Origin: Arctopsyche grandis
Taxonomy: Eukaryota; Arthropoda; Insecta; Trichoptera; Hydropsychidae
NCBI RefSeq assembly: GCF_051622035.1
Contig: NC_135360.1
Coordinates: 29,219,206 to 29,283,205 of the forward strand
Length of the DNA: 64,000 bases
Reading direction: 5' to 3'
Shown here piece by piece: positions 34,991-48,852 of the stretch. Every line of letters begins with the position of its first letter. The stretch's first letter is position 1. A model generated the notes under the pieces. The model saw nothing but the letters and a program-made list of their open reading frames with translations, had not been told where the DNA came from and ran no database searches. The position numbers and the translations under genes were made by a program.

Positions 34991-35269
34991 TTATATGTGT
35001 ATAAATACATATGTATGTATGCTTATATGTACATATTTTATTTTATTTCAATCGAACATGTATGTATGTACGTACAGTCGCTTCAAAGCGACCAGTGTAC
35101 TTGTACATATACAATATAATAATACAATTAATACAAGCATTTTTATTTAATGCAAATTCATTCAAACATCATCCACAGTGACATCTATGAAGAAATTTTT
35201 GCAGCATTTTATTATATAAATTTGCGAACCTTAAGACGCTGAATAATTTGAGATTTGTAATGAAATGCC

Positions 35270-35440
35270 AATTTACAGAACCGTTGCAATGAGAATCAGA
35301 AAAATTGACAAACTCTGAAAGGAAACGATCGACCTGGAGTCCCAAACCAAGGTCTGGCCAACAGCTACTAGAGGGAATCGAACTGTGACCACTCCACTCG
35401 AAAGCATCATATTATAACCACTAGTCTACGCTGCTGGTAT
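35270..35440 (-). mobile_element. SINE head and central domain
   Basis: On the minus strand: CCAGCAGCGTAGACTAGTGG (A-box region), GTTCGATTCC (B box), then GGTCGATCGTTTCCTTTCAG and the rest of the central domain. The 3' part is diverged and the tail hairpin is not found. Confidence 0.7.
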
Positions 35441-35615
35441 ACAATGTATGTTTATTGACTAAATTTTATTTAATTTGAGGGACATATAAATGTATGTAAT
35501 TATTATAAAAAACAAAAGTAGGATAATTAATCCATGTTTTTTTAATATACACAAATGCACATTTTTACGATCCGCTCTAGAGTTAAGTCGATCGTTTGCT
35601 ATCAGGTGTAAAAAA

Positions 35616-35775
35616 ATGATATCGATTGCTAGATAGTTATCATTTATGTAGTTACAAATTAGACAGTTCAATCACAAGTAATTATTTATCTAGTACTATT
35701 TAGATATAATTACTTGTGACCAAACTGCTTTACCAGTAACTATATAAACAATTACTTTCTAGAAATCGATCTCAT
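35616..35775. repeat. 160-bp hairpin MITE
   Basis: Left arm ATGATATCGATTGCTAGATA... pairs with right arm ...TTTCTAGAAATCGATCTCAT. The arms are about 70 bp with mismatches and include ATCACAAGTAATTA/TAATTACTTGTGAC. It abuts the LINE fragment that follows. Confidence 0.7.
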
Positions 35776-36395
35776 GTTATTGAAACTACGAGCAAAAGAT
35801 CGGCTTTACTCAAGCATAGAGTTTGGGCGCTATCCCTACTTATTTCCCAGTAAGTTTGTCATGGGCTCCTTGGGCTTTGACTCCTTAGCTTAACGTAGAA
35901 ACAATCATCTTGGTAAGCTTTTTCTAAAAATTCTAAGGGGTGAATGTCATCTTCCTGAAGTTCTGTGTAATCTTAAACTTAGAGTACCTGAGAAACTGAG
36001 AGAATCTCGCTCCAGAACTCTATTCCTGCCTATTCGGGCCAGAACTAATGTGCTTGATGACTCACCCCTTTCAAGAGCCATTCGACTATTTAACCTGCTT
36101 TCTGGGAGCCTTGATGTTTTTACTTCATCATACAGTTCTGTCAGGCAGCATATTTTAAATGACTTCTAGCTACATACATATTTACACATGTTGTTTTCAT
36201 TTTGTAATTTTATTATTTAGCATAATGTGTATGTATGTTGGTTTTATCTTTATTTATATATGTATGCTATTTTTTATTTATATATATATATATATGAGTA
36301 ATTTATCTTTATTTATGTGTATATGCATGTATAATGTTTGTTTGTAATGTATGTGTATGTGTATATGTATATGTATATGTGTATGTATGTATATG

Positions 36396-36463
<68 letters not shown>

Positions 36464-36690
36464 AAGGTGTGTATGTATGTATATGTATATATGTGTATTT
36501 TTATATTTATGAATGTATGTATGTGTATTTGTGTATACGTGTAAGAATTTGTGTATATATGGATGGTGTACATATATGTTTATATAATTGTCTTTGGCAA
36601 GGAAGGTGCATTGGGTTTACCTGTTAGGCCTTCTTGGTGTAAATTAAATAAAAAATAAAAATAAAAATAAAATATAACCACATTTTTATT
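35768..36690 (+). mobile_element. CR1/L2-type LINE 3' relic with family-1 tail
   Basis: 35768-36169 reads in one frame with a single stop near 35889: LRAKDRLYSSIEFGRYPYL, GKLFLKILRGECHLPEVL, TLFLPIRARTNVLDDSPLSR, AIRLFNLLSG, ending at a TAG at 36167. This is the C-terminal block of CR1/L2-like ORF2 proteins. The 3' UTR is filled with TATG/TA repeats and ends in the hairpin CAAGGAAGG...CCTTCTTGG (36600-36639) and (AAAAT)n. That hairpin is the tail of the family-1 SINEs, making this LINE their likely replication partner. Confidence 0.78.
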
Positions 36691-37075
36691 AATTTAAAAA
36701 TAAATAAATTAAATAAAAATTAAAATAATTTTAACGTTAGTGCCCGATTCACCAGATGTAGAAAACTGTTATATCCACCAATTTTTCATGACAACACTTC
36801 ATTTAATAGTACAATCGCACGTCTTTACAATTGTTTAGGATGATTGTCGCGACCTTTTTGCTGACTATTTCAGTACTTTTAGTATTTTTTAGGTGAAGAA
36901 GTAAATTAGTGGTTGATATGCTTCTTCACCTTCATTTTAATATGTTTTTGTAATTCTTCTTTTTTTTGCTTTATATTACCATGGAGTGCTCACTGTACAT
37001 GGAATATAATATTTTAATTTATATTTGTACATATTTTGTCTCACTGTACTGCTTTCTTTTTTTATATTTTACTAG
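36691..37075. other. unique AT-rich spacer
   Basis: Nothing recognisable. A possible small hairpin around 36890-36930 (AGGTGAAGAAG/CTTCTTCACCT). Confidence 0.35.
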
Positions 37076-38636
<1,561 letters not shown>

Positions 38637-38840
38637 ATATCGATGCCTTGGTGCACAGATATTGCATGTCCATTTTTGAATTGCTATCGAATTTGAAGTT
38701 TGTATCGAATTTTAAGATATGTGGTATACGTACATAAATTACCTTGAAAGAAAAAACCTGAATTATACCAGCATCTACAAACTTGATACAAATTTAAAAA
38801 TGAACATATTTACAATATCTGTGCACCAAGCAGTCGATAT
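38637..38840. mobile_element. 204-bp hairpin MITE
   Basis: ATATCGATGCCTTGGTGCAC at the left pairs with GTGCACCAAGCAGTCGATAT at the right. The terminal repeats are about 28 bp, extending loosely to CAGATATTG...CAATATCTG and further inward. No coding sequence. Confidence 0.8.
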
Positions 38841-40182
38841 TTAGATTGGACTACTTTTCACGTCTATTTTATTATTCTTGTATTATGTCTTAAAAATAAA
38901 TTGAATATCGCATATAGCCGTATTCATTCATTTAGATGTTGACAGCATCTGGATTTCATGCAAAACCTATAATGGGAAGAACCATTTATTTTGCTTTATG
39001 TATTTACTTATTTTATTAATAACAATTTTAAAAATGCAGGCTGTTCAGCAAAGGACAGTTCATATAAAGGCTATTCATCAACGGATCATTCATCTGAGTC
39101 ACAGCATAGCTCAATAGTTAAGCCATTGTTTACTAGTAGAGAGACGATGGTTAAAATCCCATCCATAATCGAGTAATTATTCGATTTATATATGCTGATT
39201 GCAAGGTTATTATGGCCAAATGCCTTAAATAACCAAATAACTGACATCTCGTTGTACGAATTAATCGATCTTTTTGTTTTGTTTTCAACTCTATAAATTA
39301 TTTAACCTTTAAATTTAATACTAACAGAAGATTATATTTCATGTTTTAAGAATTTCAATGAATAAAATATGCTTAAAGTCAAGTCCGTTTTGTATTGTGA
39401 TATTAAAACAATTCTTCTATTAGCAGTTAAAGAAAATTACTGAAAGACCCTTTCAATAAATTTCATTCGGATAGAAAACACAACTAAAACCATGACTGCA
39501 AATACACGGACCTGGGCACTTTGAGCAAGGGATATAGGAAGAATTTTTGATAAAGTAAGTAGATTCAAAGTTTTATGTAGAAAGATTAGGAAGAAATCCA
39601 TGTGTTGATCAATCAATTGTAAATAATTACATATATGTAATTATATTCTCGTATGTTCACTTATCTTCAGTATAATAATCAAAAATATGTATATTATATT
39701 TGGAAATGAATAAATTAACACTTTTGTTAACACATTGTTGTTTTATTGATTAATTATTATATACAACAATCAAATGAAATAATAATATTTACATAAATTA
39801 AATAATACTTATATATTTACATTAATTAAATAATACTTATATATTTACATAAATTAAATAATACTTACATATATATTTACATAAATTAAATAACATTTAT
39901 TTTTTTGGTAAATATTCTATGCTATGCTTTGACATATGGATAAAGTATAATCTCAATTATCTGATTTGTGGATTATTCGTGGTTGAAGTTTTTTATTTTT
40001 ATTTTGTTTACAAGAATTTGTGTCCTGTAAAAGTGCAGAATTTCGGTATACGTAACAAGTTAGAACAAGAAACTTGTACTCACTATAAAACAAAAACTTC
40101 AGAGATTCGAAAATTGAGAATCCTCATTAAAGTTCACCGAAGAATATGGAATATTGAACTGTATATGTATGTAGTAAGGCAT
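38841..40182. other. 3' flank of protease copy 1, with a SINE-head candidate
   Basis: 39350-40180 matches the flank of copy 3 (59755-60310), and parts match the flank of copy 2 (55690-56200), marking the duplicated unit. 39105-39165 has a tRNA-like look (TAGCTCAATAGTTAAG, GGTTAAAATCC) and may be a further SINE head. Three near-identical AT-rich units tile 39790-39890. Confidence 0.55.
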
Positions 40183-43100
40183 TCATACCGAACAAGGGAA
40201 TACGTTGGAAGTACGAACATAGATATAGTGAAAGATCCCACTTATTTTCAGATAATACAATAATGTACATATTATAACAAAAGCAATAATTAAAAAAAAT
40301 GCTATGAAAAAACTTTTCTTAAAAAGTTGAGATTTATTCAAACTTGACGTTTTTTTGTCTTGGGGGATCGATAAATTGATCCATTCTGTGCAAGCAGATA
40401 CTCGCGCCCATACTCCTGGAGGTCTGGTCTGAGAATCTCCAGTGCAATTTTCACCAAAAGATGCGATACCATGGAGCTTTCCATCGATTTTCATAGGACC
40501 TCCTGAATCACCACTGCATGCGTCAATGTTCTCGGTTGAATTTGCACACATCATATTGTCGGTTATTGTAAAATTTTCAGCTAGGTAGTATTTGTAACAC
40601 GTTTCATGATTTTCAATATGTATCTTTCCCATTAGAAGTTTAGAAACGGGGTTTCCTCCCTATTCCACATATTAAGATATAATTAACATATTATTCCAAA
40701 TTAATCAACTTTTTTATAATAAATTTTACCGTAATATTGTCCCCCCATCCGGCAATGATCGCTTCAGAACCATCTTTCACGCGAGTGTCCTGTAGTGGAA
40801 TTGGTATGATTGTTGTTGTGTGGCCATCAATAGTAAGTGGTTTGGATAAAAATAACAATGCTATATCGAAATCTGAGGTATCATCAAAGAAATCGGGATG
40901 TTCGATAATCTTATTTACAGTCCGCTTTTGTCCTTCGTATTTGAATAAAGAACCTACACGCACTATAAAAATTTCAGGGTTGTTTTTCCTAGTTGTAAAT
41001 ACAATAAATAAGTTTAGTATTTCAATTTATGACTAATATTTATTGACAGAAGACACCCTAGGGCAAAAATACAGAGGAATTATTTTGTTGTAAGTGACAT
41101 GTCTTAGCGTTATAATGAATAGAACGTCTATTTACATGGGTGCTTAATATGATTTTAGCATAGAAAACGAGGGAGGGGGGACGTTATTTGCCATAAGGCT
41201 ACTCTATCTATATGTAATTATATTTAGATATACCGGTCATGGATACAATGGGCAGCGGTTAAGATGAAGCTTTCATGTACAATAGCACCACCACAAATAT
41301 GGTGAAAGCCGTGCTGCTTGAACTTGTAAATGGATGCAATGTAAGGGATTTGTCCAATAATAGCCTCATTTCCGTTTTGTACTCTATGTTGTATAATATT
41401 GACAGGTTTTGCTGAAATAATTCAATTAAAAAAACTGTATTATTACTTTTTTTTTAATAACAAGGTTTATATTAGTTATGTTTAAATAAATATTGCATTA
41501 TTTTCGGTAAAATTGTATCCTTGATTTACAGTGATCGATAACGGTGTATCCCATATTCGGTCCAAAGGGTCGTTTTGGTATAGAACTAGGGGTTCCAAAA
41601 AACCACCCGAAATAAATAGCCGGTTTTCGTTTTTTTTACAAATAAAAAGCCGGTTGGCCGGCTGTCACTGGTTTTAGAAAATTAAGATTTTTTTTTTTAG
41701 TTTAAAATTTTTATATCGAAAAAAAAAATGTAAATATATATTATATTTTGCAAAAAAAAAGTTTTTTATGAATTAAATTGAGTTATAAACATTATGAACT
41801 TTCATAAAATCATTATTTTATATTTTTATTACAAATATTACAATAAATACAATTTGTATAATCTATCACAGCCGTAAAATGGCAGATCCTAAATACGCAA
41901 AAATAATTAAATGATTTAAATAAGCTACTATCAAGAATATATTTTTAAAAAAATAATGTGTAACCTCGCAAAAAAACTATAATTGTGGAATCGTGGAACC
42001 GAGATTCAAAGATATAAATAAAGAGATATCAAAGATAAAGACATTTCGAAGCTGTTTTTACTCATCTGTTTTAGCTTAAAAGTCCAAAAACAAACCGTTG
42101 CAAATGTCGGAAAAAAATTCATTTTAAATCCACAATAAAAGTAGGTATGTGGCCTTCCAATTCTTTCGAAGAAAAATCAATTATATTTTGGAAATTCCTA
42201 TGCATTTTGCCATAAATCATTTGTGTTTGCGACTACTGTTTTGTTGTTGACAAGTATGTACAAGGATTTGCGATAGTAACGTTTTTTATACCTGAAGTTG
42301 GGTAGGTCATTGAAACTACATACTTTCAATAATATTTTATTGGTCTTCGTCCATTACTAAATCTCAAAGAAACCGCTCAAGAAAGAAAGTATGTACCTTT
42401 TTTTGTCCAAAGAAATATACGCCTATTACCTAAGAGAGTTTATACACAATTTGAAATTCATAATTGTTAATTTTGAGGAAAAGAACATTCATTAAAGAAA
42501 ACCTTAAAAAGTTGATCAAGCCAAAAAGCCCGTTTTCGGTTTTTTGATAAATAGTCAAAAAGCCGGCTTTTTGGTTTCGGTTTAAACCAGCTTAATAATA
42601 AATATTACCATACAATTTCAACGACACAGGTCGAATGTGTCGTTTTGAAAAGACTATTCCATGTACGGTCCCATGAACGCCACATTTTTACTATATGTTT
42701 AAAACTATCTAAAAAAAAAACCGCGTCCCAAACTCACCGCTGTCTGATTTCGCCCTAACTCGTATTATGGGATGACTCAAGCCAGTTAATCAAAATCAGA
42801 GAGTTGAAAACAAAGTTATATGTGATTAAAAAGAGAGACGTCAAACTGAGGATGGCGGACGCTTTTGCCATAGCATGGATTGTCAGTGGCAATTTCATTT
42901 TATATAAACGTTTTTATCATTCATTAAATAATCTTTTATTAGATTAGAAGACTTATAGGCTCGGGAGAATTAGCACGGCCCATGAACGATATCTGCCCAT
43001 GGTAGTCGCTTACGTGCGAATACGAAATCGGCATTTAAATATTTATAAAAGTAAAAATGTTTATGAGAGACAATCAGACTCTATAATGCAAATTGTATAA

Positions 43101-44491
43101 TGCTGCGTACGCACCAAACCAACGAACGGCCCAAAGGCCAACTTTTAAAACCAGTAGCGTACAAAATATCGAAATAAAAATTTAATTTATAAATTGAAAT
43201 TAAATATCAAAATTAAGCTAAAGAGCGAGATTGAGCTAAAATTAGATCATCGTTGATGTTTTGAATTACGACGATACGCATTTACAACCAGAGAAATATT
43301 AAAATTTCTCTGCTTACGAGCGAAAAATAATCTTGTTATTATTTCTTAAAAGTCGTCACGATATGCTACTGTATTCACACACAATTTCGTGTATCGAAAC
43401 AATTTCGTGGATCAGTAAAAAAAAAAACATTTGACAAAAATCGACGTCGGTGTTTTGTCAAAGAGCTTTTTTTTCTTTCGTCGAAATAAAATTAATAGAG
43501 AATTCTATATTTCAAGTCGGTCAGCAATCACAAACAAAAATCACACATCATCCGATAAATTTTACCTCTGAGCTGATTTATTTATTAATATTATTTCAAT
43601 AAAATATCTTAAGTCGAGAACTACCTGTATATGATTGTTGATGATCTAATTTTAGCTCAATCTCGAAAATTTATTTAAATCGTGTATGTTCTGTTTTAAC
43701 TTTCAATATTTAATTTTAATTTTAATATTATGATTATAATTTTATTTTGATATTGGAATTTAATTTTAATATAATAATAATAGTTTTAATTTTGATATTT
43801 AATTTAATTTTTATTTCAATATATTGTACGCTACTGGTTTTAAAATTTGGCCTGGAGGCTGTTCGTTGGCTTGGTGCGTACACAGCATAAGATATAGTTA
43901 TGTATAAGCGTTTAAACGATTAAAATCTGACAACACGAGTGGAGGGGGTGGAAAGTCAAACATGCATGGGCAATCAATCATAGTCAAGAGCTTTCATCGC
44001 CTCGAGATCTTTTATATTTTTAAACATATTAATTATGATTATATTACTCTATCGACATAGCAGAAACATTTAAAAACTTTATTGGGGACCAAACCTTGGG
44101 AAATTGCAGTTTCAAGCCATCGAAAGAGTTTAGGAACTTTTTCCATACTAACGTACGAAGTGAAACATATAATAAAATCCTTGTAAAAATTCTGATGTGT
44201 GACCGCAGGAAAGGTGCAAGACCGAGATAAAAAATATAGAGCGCACCACTGCATCAAAATCGCTCACGGGCCTAACCTCAAAATATGGCAAAATTTTAAG
44301 TGATCGGAAGAGTTTAAGGAAGGGATTACTTATCGTTGCACAAGTGAAACTAAGAAAAACCTTGTAAAAATGCGGTATTTGAATTTGTGAATATTAATTA
44401 TAACAATTAAATCGAATACATTAAACTTGCCAAATACGAAGACAGAAAAAAGACAAGAGTGAACAAACAACAATTGAATAAGTCTCTTCAT
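40183..44491 (-). CDS. trypsin-like serine protease with C-terminal membrane segment (copy 1)
   Basis: Exons on the minus strand: 44431-44491, 41234-41411, 40730-40988 and 40183-40659, joining in frame to 324 residues. Exon 1 encodes a signal peptide (MKRLIQLLFVHSCLFSVFVF) and ends at a GC-AG donor (GCAAGT); the others are GT-AG. Predicted activation cleavage is after Arg30 (HR-VQNG). Catalytic residues: His75 (TAAHC), Asp121 (DFDIALL), Ser218 (GDSGGP). The residue six before Ser218 is Asp, the specificity residue of trypsins, so cleavage after Lys/Arg is expected. Residues about 283-303 (FFIAFFLIIAFVIICTLLYY) form a hydrophobic segment followed by a 21-residue tail: type I membrane anchoring is likely. 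The 3-kb first intron holds two DNA elements. Linking exon 1 to the rest rests on matching phase, position and similarity to copy 2; RNA would confirm it. Confidence 0.82.
41584..42600. mobile_element. probable non-autonomous DNA element in intron 1
   Basis: Subterminal blocks are inverted: AAAAAACCACCCGAAATAAA-TAGCCGG at the left and, complemented at the right, GGTTTAAACCGAAACC-AAAAAGCCGG. The interior is AT-rich and non-coding. CCGGTTTT-rich ends recall hAT-type non-autonomous elements. Exact termini are unclear. Confidence 0.5.
43101..43887. mobile_element. 787-bp foldback element in intron 1
   Basis: TGCTGCGTACGCACCAAACC at the left pairs with the right end ...GGTGCGTACACAGCA. Pairing continues through AAAACCAGTAGCGTACAA and then ATTGAGCTAAAATTAGATCA (about 43234) against its complement near 43650. 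Arms are about 160-250 bp; no transposase. Confidence 0.8.
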
Positions 44492-44500
44492 ATTGCTCAA

Positions 44501-44536
44501 TGTCTATTGAACAACTGCCTTTCAGTACACATGTGT
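44501..44536 (-). promoter_or_regulatory. conserved proximal promoter block, copy 1
   Basis: The minus-strand blocks CATGTGTACTGAAAGG and TTGTTCAATAGACA just upstream of the start codon are nearly identical at copy 2 (59182-59215), with a TATATA-like stretch beyond. This fits a shared core promoter / 5' UTR, but transcription was not shown. Confidence 0.5.
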
Positions 44537-44639
44537 AAATATATGTATATACAAAGATTTATCATTAAATATAATCAGTTGGATAATCAAAGTCATGATC
44601 ATGATAAAACTTTGAAATTATCTTTCATTAATCATAACC

Positions 44640-46137
44640 CAACGTCTTAATGATATATAAAAATAGACAAAGGTAATACAAATATTTTTTTCTGTAGATT
44701 TTCTTGTATAAAACAGGCTATATTTTGGCTTTAATTAAGATTAGAGGTATAAAAAAAATGGATTCAGGACATTAACTTGCTTTCATTTGCCAAAAATTAA
44801 ATAAAATAAAAAAAGTTTTTTAAAAACAAACCTCTTTTTTAGTTTTGTATACAATATTAAGATATATAAATTATTATTTTGAATAAAAATACCAATAATT
44901 TTATTTTACTACTATCTTTAGTTTTATACCATCTATGTATAAAACTAAAGACTACATAGACGTCACCCAGATTTCAAATTTGCAAACTTCAATGCGTCTT
45001 AAACGACATTTTATCTCTATCGTAATGGCGGAGGATCCATTTACTTATAAAGATGACCAAAATCAGCAATATGGCAAAGTATGAAAACGATCGGATAAGA
45101 GGCAAATTTTTTCCTGAATTTTAATCGTAAGTGAAACGTAAAGGAGGTTTGTAAAGAGGCAGGGGAATGATACATGTATACAGTATATACATAAGTAATG
45201 ACTAACCAATAAATAGTTTATCTTATCAGTTAACTAAAACATAATAATCGGATCTCGATATCACCGTTATATTATCAATAAAATGTATATGTCGAAAATA
45301 ATCGATAATTGGGCATTAAAGTAATGAGATAAGACATTATTATCAACTGCACACGATCCTTTAAAATTTTAATCGAGAAAACGTTTTTGCGCAAGTTGAT
45401 AACAGAAGACGAAAAGTACATTCTATATTTATTCGAATTAAGTAGCAGCTAAATAACAGATTTTTCAAAAGTGCCGAGCAGGTGAAAAAGGGAGTCGTCC
45501 CATATTTAATATTGAGGCCATTTTCAGGGTGAGCGTAGCCTCCCTACGTCGTCGTGTATTTAGGTATCCGGACATATACCTCTGGATACGTACCCCCCGG
45601 ACACATACCCCCGGACAAAAACTCCCTGGACATTAACCCCCCGCCATGGATTAAAATTGTTTAAAAATAGTAATAATAATGTAAAGTAAAGTAATAAATG
45701 AAATAAATTGAGTGTGGTAGAGCATATTGAATTTCAATTTATATAAAATATTTAGTTTCAATTTGTTGTTGTAAATAGAATAAATATCAATTTAAAAGAC
45801 TTTTAGTCACCAGTTAGCGTTTGCGGTCTGTGGTATTGAGAGCAAATTTTAATAGAAGTATATATTATTTTTATATTATTATTATTATGTTTTAAGTATT
45901 TTTAGACAATCCATGATGGAATTTGTAAAATCGAGAAAAGGAAAAGAAAAAGAGATAAATACAATTGATTTTGGAATTCTGTATAATTTAAATTATTATT
46001 ATTGATTACTGATTTTTTGTTATTGATTATTGATTATTTATAAAGAATCCGATATATGTATTATTAACATCTGTATTTTTCTGGCAGAAATAAATTAGCA
46101 TTGATACTGACTTTTTGACCTAATTAACAGACTAACA
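44640..46137. other. upstream flank of protease copy 1
   Basis: 44640-44790 matches the upstream flank of copy 2 (59335-59460). 44950-45110 is repeat R1. 44700-44790 and 45170-45330 match 50190-50480. 45565-45655 holds a tandem repeat listed separately. The rest is AT-rich with no gene. Confidence 0.5.
45565..45655 (+). repeat. five-unit degenerate tandem repeat, GGACACATACCCCC type
   Basis: Units of about 15 bp: GGACATATACCTCT, GGATACGTACCCCCC, GGACACATACCCCC, GGACAAAAACTCCCT, GGACATTAACCCCCC. It has the same GGACA plus A/T word plus C-rich word plan as 8850-8943 and 34905-34990. Confidence 0.75.
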
Positions 46138-46845
46138 CAGCTGGACAGGGAAAGTAGAAAAGTAGGATTAAAAATTAATGTAGATAAGACCAAACTAATG
46201 TTCAATAGTTATTGCATGCCTGGTAGCATCCCATTAAATGATAAACCAGTAGAAGTAGTAAATAATTATTTATATTTAGGTCAAATAATTGACATGTCTG
46301 CTAGTAAAGATGAAAGTGACGTATGAAATTAGGATGGAGTGCATTTGGACGGATGAACGCTGTTTTTAAATCAAAAATGCCACTCTGCCTGAAGAAAAAG
46401 ATTTTTGATCAATGCGTTTTGCCAGTGATGACGTATGGATGTGAAACTTGGACACTGAACGCCAAGATGCTACATAAAATCCAATGCACTCAGAGAAGTA
46501 TGGAACGTTGTATGCTTGGCATAACGAGGAAAGATAGAAAGCGGGTGATAAGTATGACAAGAGTAGTGGACATAGTGGATAGAGTGAAGAGATTGAAATG
46601 GCAATGGGCGGGTCATGTAGCTAAGAGGATGGACGAAAGGTGGATAAAAGAAGTGCTTGAATGGTACCCGAGAGAATGCAAAAGGGTAAAAGGAAGACCG
46701 CAAGGAAGATGGGTGAACGAAATTAGAAAAATGTGCGGGGTGAGATGGATGAGTGTTGCGCAAAACAGAGACGAGTGGAAGCGTGTTGGAGAGGCCTTCA
46801 TCCAGCAGTGGATGGCGAATGGCTGTAAATGATGATGATGATGAC
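46138..46845 (+). pseudogene. RTE-like LINE ORF2 C-terminal fragment
   Basis: 46138-46320 reads ESRKVGLKINVDKTKLMFNS...NNYLYLGQII, reverse transcriptase thumb-region sequence. A small deletion near 46317 (compare GATGAAGGGATAAAGAGACC at 49712) shifts frame. The 169-aa frame 46323-46832 continues with VLPVMTYGCETWTL, WAGHVAKRMDERW and KRVKGRPQGRWVNEIR, the C-terminal block of such elements. It ends in (ATG)n, a typical RTE-like tail. 5'-truncated and inactive. Confidence 0.82.
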
Positions 46846-46877
46846 TGACTTTTTATTAAAGATACTGTCAAAATAAG

Positions 46878-47070
46878 TGCTAGAATGGTACCCGATAGAA
46901 TTCAAAAGGGTAAAAGGAACATCGCAGAGTAGATGGGTAGACGAAATTATGAAAATGAGTGGGGTGGGATGGATGAGAGTTGCGCAAAACAGAGACTAGT
47001 GGAAGCGTATTGGAGAGCCCTTCATCCAGCAGTAGATGGTCAGTGGCTATAGATGACGATGATGATGAAG
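46878..47070 (+). pseudogene. RTE-like LINE, extreme 3' end
   Basis: Repeats the last ~190 bp of the element above (GAATGGTACCCGATAGAATT... to a GATGATGATGA tail) with several stops. Its first bases (TCAAAATAAGTGC) agree better with the copy at 50040 than with its neighbour. Confidence 0.75.
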
Positions 47071-48464
47071 TAATTCTTCTATGTACAGATATGAAAAAAT
47101 AATGAAAAGCTCATTTTAATAAATTCATTCATACAGAAAGCACAACTATAACCATGACTACAAATCCTCATACAAAAATTGACAAACTTATTTGCCAAGT
47201 TAGCTCAGACGTTCGAATAATGTATGTACGTATGTATGTACATACATACACAGTTAGTACGAAACTTACAGAGCATTCTGTACATGGCGAGCATGCTTGT
47301 TGTCATTTAGTGTCAAGTTTCGGGTTTCGGTCCAACTTTTCTCATTTTGCGGCGTTAGTTTCACAATCTGCGATATCGGCCGGTGCAATAAACATTTGTC
47401 ACCCACTTACACGTACACACTTGGCGCCCGAAAAACCCGAACCATAGTTTTATTTCGACGATTTAACTCATCTTTACGACTTTCGAGAGGGGAGCACGAC
47501 ATCATTTGCTCGTCGTCTCTGCGTTTTATCAACTCATAAATTCGTCCTAAACTGGCGGAGAAAATTTATACGACAGTCGGATTCCAAGTTGGGGTTTTAA
47601 AAATCGCTATAAATACGTTGGTATTTTTATGTGTATGAACGTGCTCGTCGTCTGCGGAGGATTATGTAATTGTTTTGTTTTTAATCGGGTCGTAACAACG
47701 GTGCGGTGTGAATTTATATAAGGGGATGAAGGCAGGTGACGAATGAAGGGTTTTTCCTTGTCCGAGGTGGAAACAAAAGAGTGGATTAAGGTTGTCTAAA
47801 AGGAGTGAAAATTAAACGAAAAGAAAGAAAAATAGCCCTACAAATAATGGCGGCTATAATTATCACAAGCGGTCTCTCTAATCCAACGTGTACCAAAATT
47901 TATATCTATAATACATATTATGTACATATATTAATTGTTATTTTGTTTTTTTTTTACCATTGTGGCCATAAATAAATTAATTAATGATAAATAGCTTTTG
48001 ATAAATAACTGGCATATTTTTTATATATTAAGTATACAACCCATATAAAATTATTAATAATTGCAACTTTATAAAATATTGAATTTACTAAGCTGCTTTA
48101 TCTCGGAATGAGCTATTTAATGCTTGGCGTGAAGAAAAGACAACAAGTGTGAAAAATTCAGCCGTATTATCGTATGTTTGTGATGGTTTGGAGCTTGATA
48201 GGAAAATTGAGGTAAGGCCATTAATATTAAGTGGCAAATTAATAGTTTTAATAGCAAAGTTGCCCAAAAAATGGACAAAGTCTCGTCGTATAACTTGTCC
48301 AAGACACAGCACCTGAAGTAATTCAATATTTTACATATTTGCATATATTTTTTAAATAGTTTTATATGGTTTGTATACTTTAATGTATAATTAATATATA
48401 AAAAATATGCCAGCCCAAAAATATGCGTATATAAAAAGTTTTGGCCCAATACAATACAAAATAT
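47071..48464. other. protease-flank remnant and GC-richer island
   Basis: 47095-47170 (AGAAAGCACAACTATAACCA...) matches the distal 3' flank of copies 1 and 3 (39455-39515, 59915-59970). 47260-47840 is a GC-richer unique island; its frames (47154-47539) show no domain. 47900-48460 is AT-rich. Confidence 0.45.
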
Positions 48465-48848
48465 TGTTGCGTCCGGGGTGGGTGGAGGATCCAAGTAAAA
48501 GGCCAACAGTCGTTTCACAGCATTTATTGATGATTAAGGAGATACACGCAGTGTCACTGCTAAGTCCAGAATGAATTATATCGCCTACGTACCGCCTTAT
48601 AAAGGGTAGATCTCTCAGGACGCCTAATCTGTTTACCTGTTGTATAGTCACGTATTCGGATATGTATTTCCAAGAAATTGGGTCTTCCCGTACCGATTCT
48701 GAGAAATAACTAATAACGGTCATTGTTTAGCCTAAATGCACTTAGAGTCCAGATATAATCTTTGGAAGTAAGTGCATGCATTTAGTTAACCGATAACAGA
48801 TATCCGTTGGTCTAAGTACAATTCGCTCAATCCACGGCGTACGTAACA
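48465..48848 (-). mobile_element. solo LTR with ATAT target duplication
   Basis: On the minus strand it reads TGTTACGTACGCC...GGACGCAACA, 384 bp, flanked by ATAT at 48461-48464 and 48849-48852. The 3' part (AATAAATGCTGTGAAACGAC, GGATCCTCCACCCACCCC) matches the other solo LTRs; the 5' part is diverged, suggesting a sub-family. Confidence 0.83.
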
Positions 48849-48852
48849 ATAT

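Noticed and set aside
36313..36627. Open frames on both strands rich in Tyr/Ile/Val
   Set aside because: They are translations of TATG/TA microsatellites in a LINE 3' UTR; the same applies to 37354-37719.
46366..46871. Minus-strand frames of 62-133 codons
   Set aside because: Antisense shadows of the RTE-like coding fragment.
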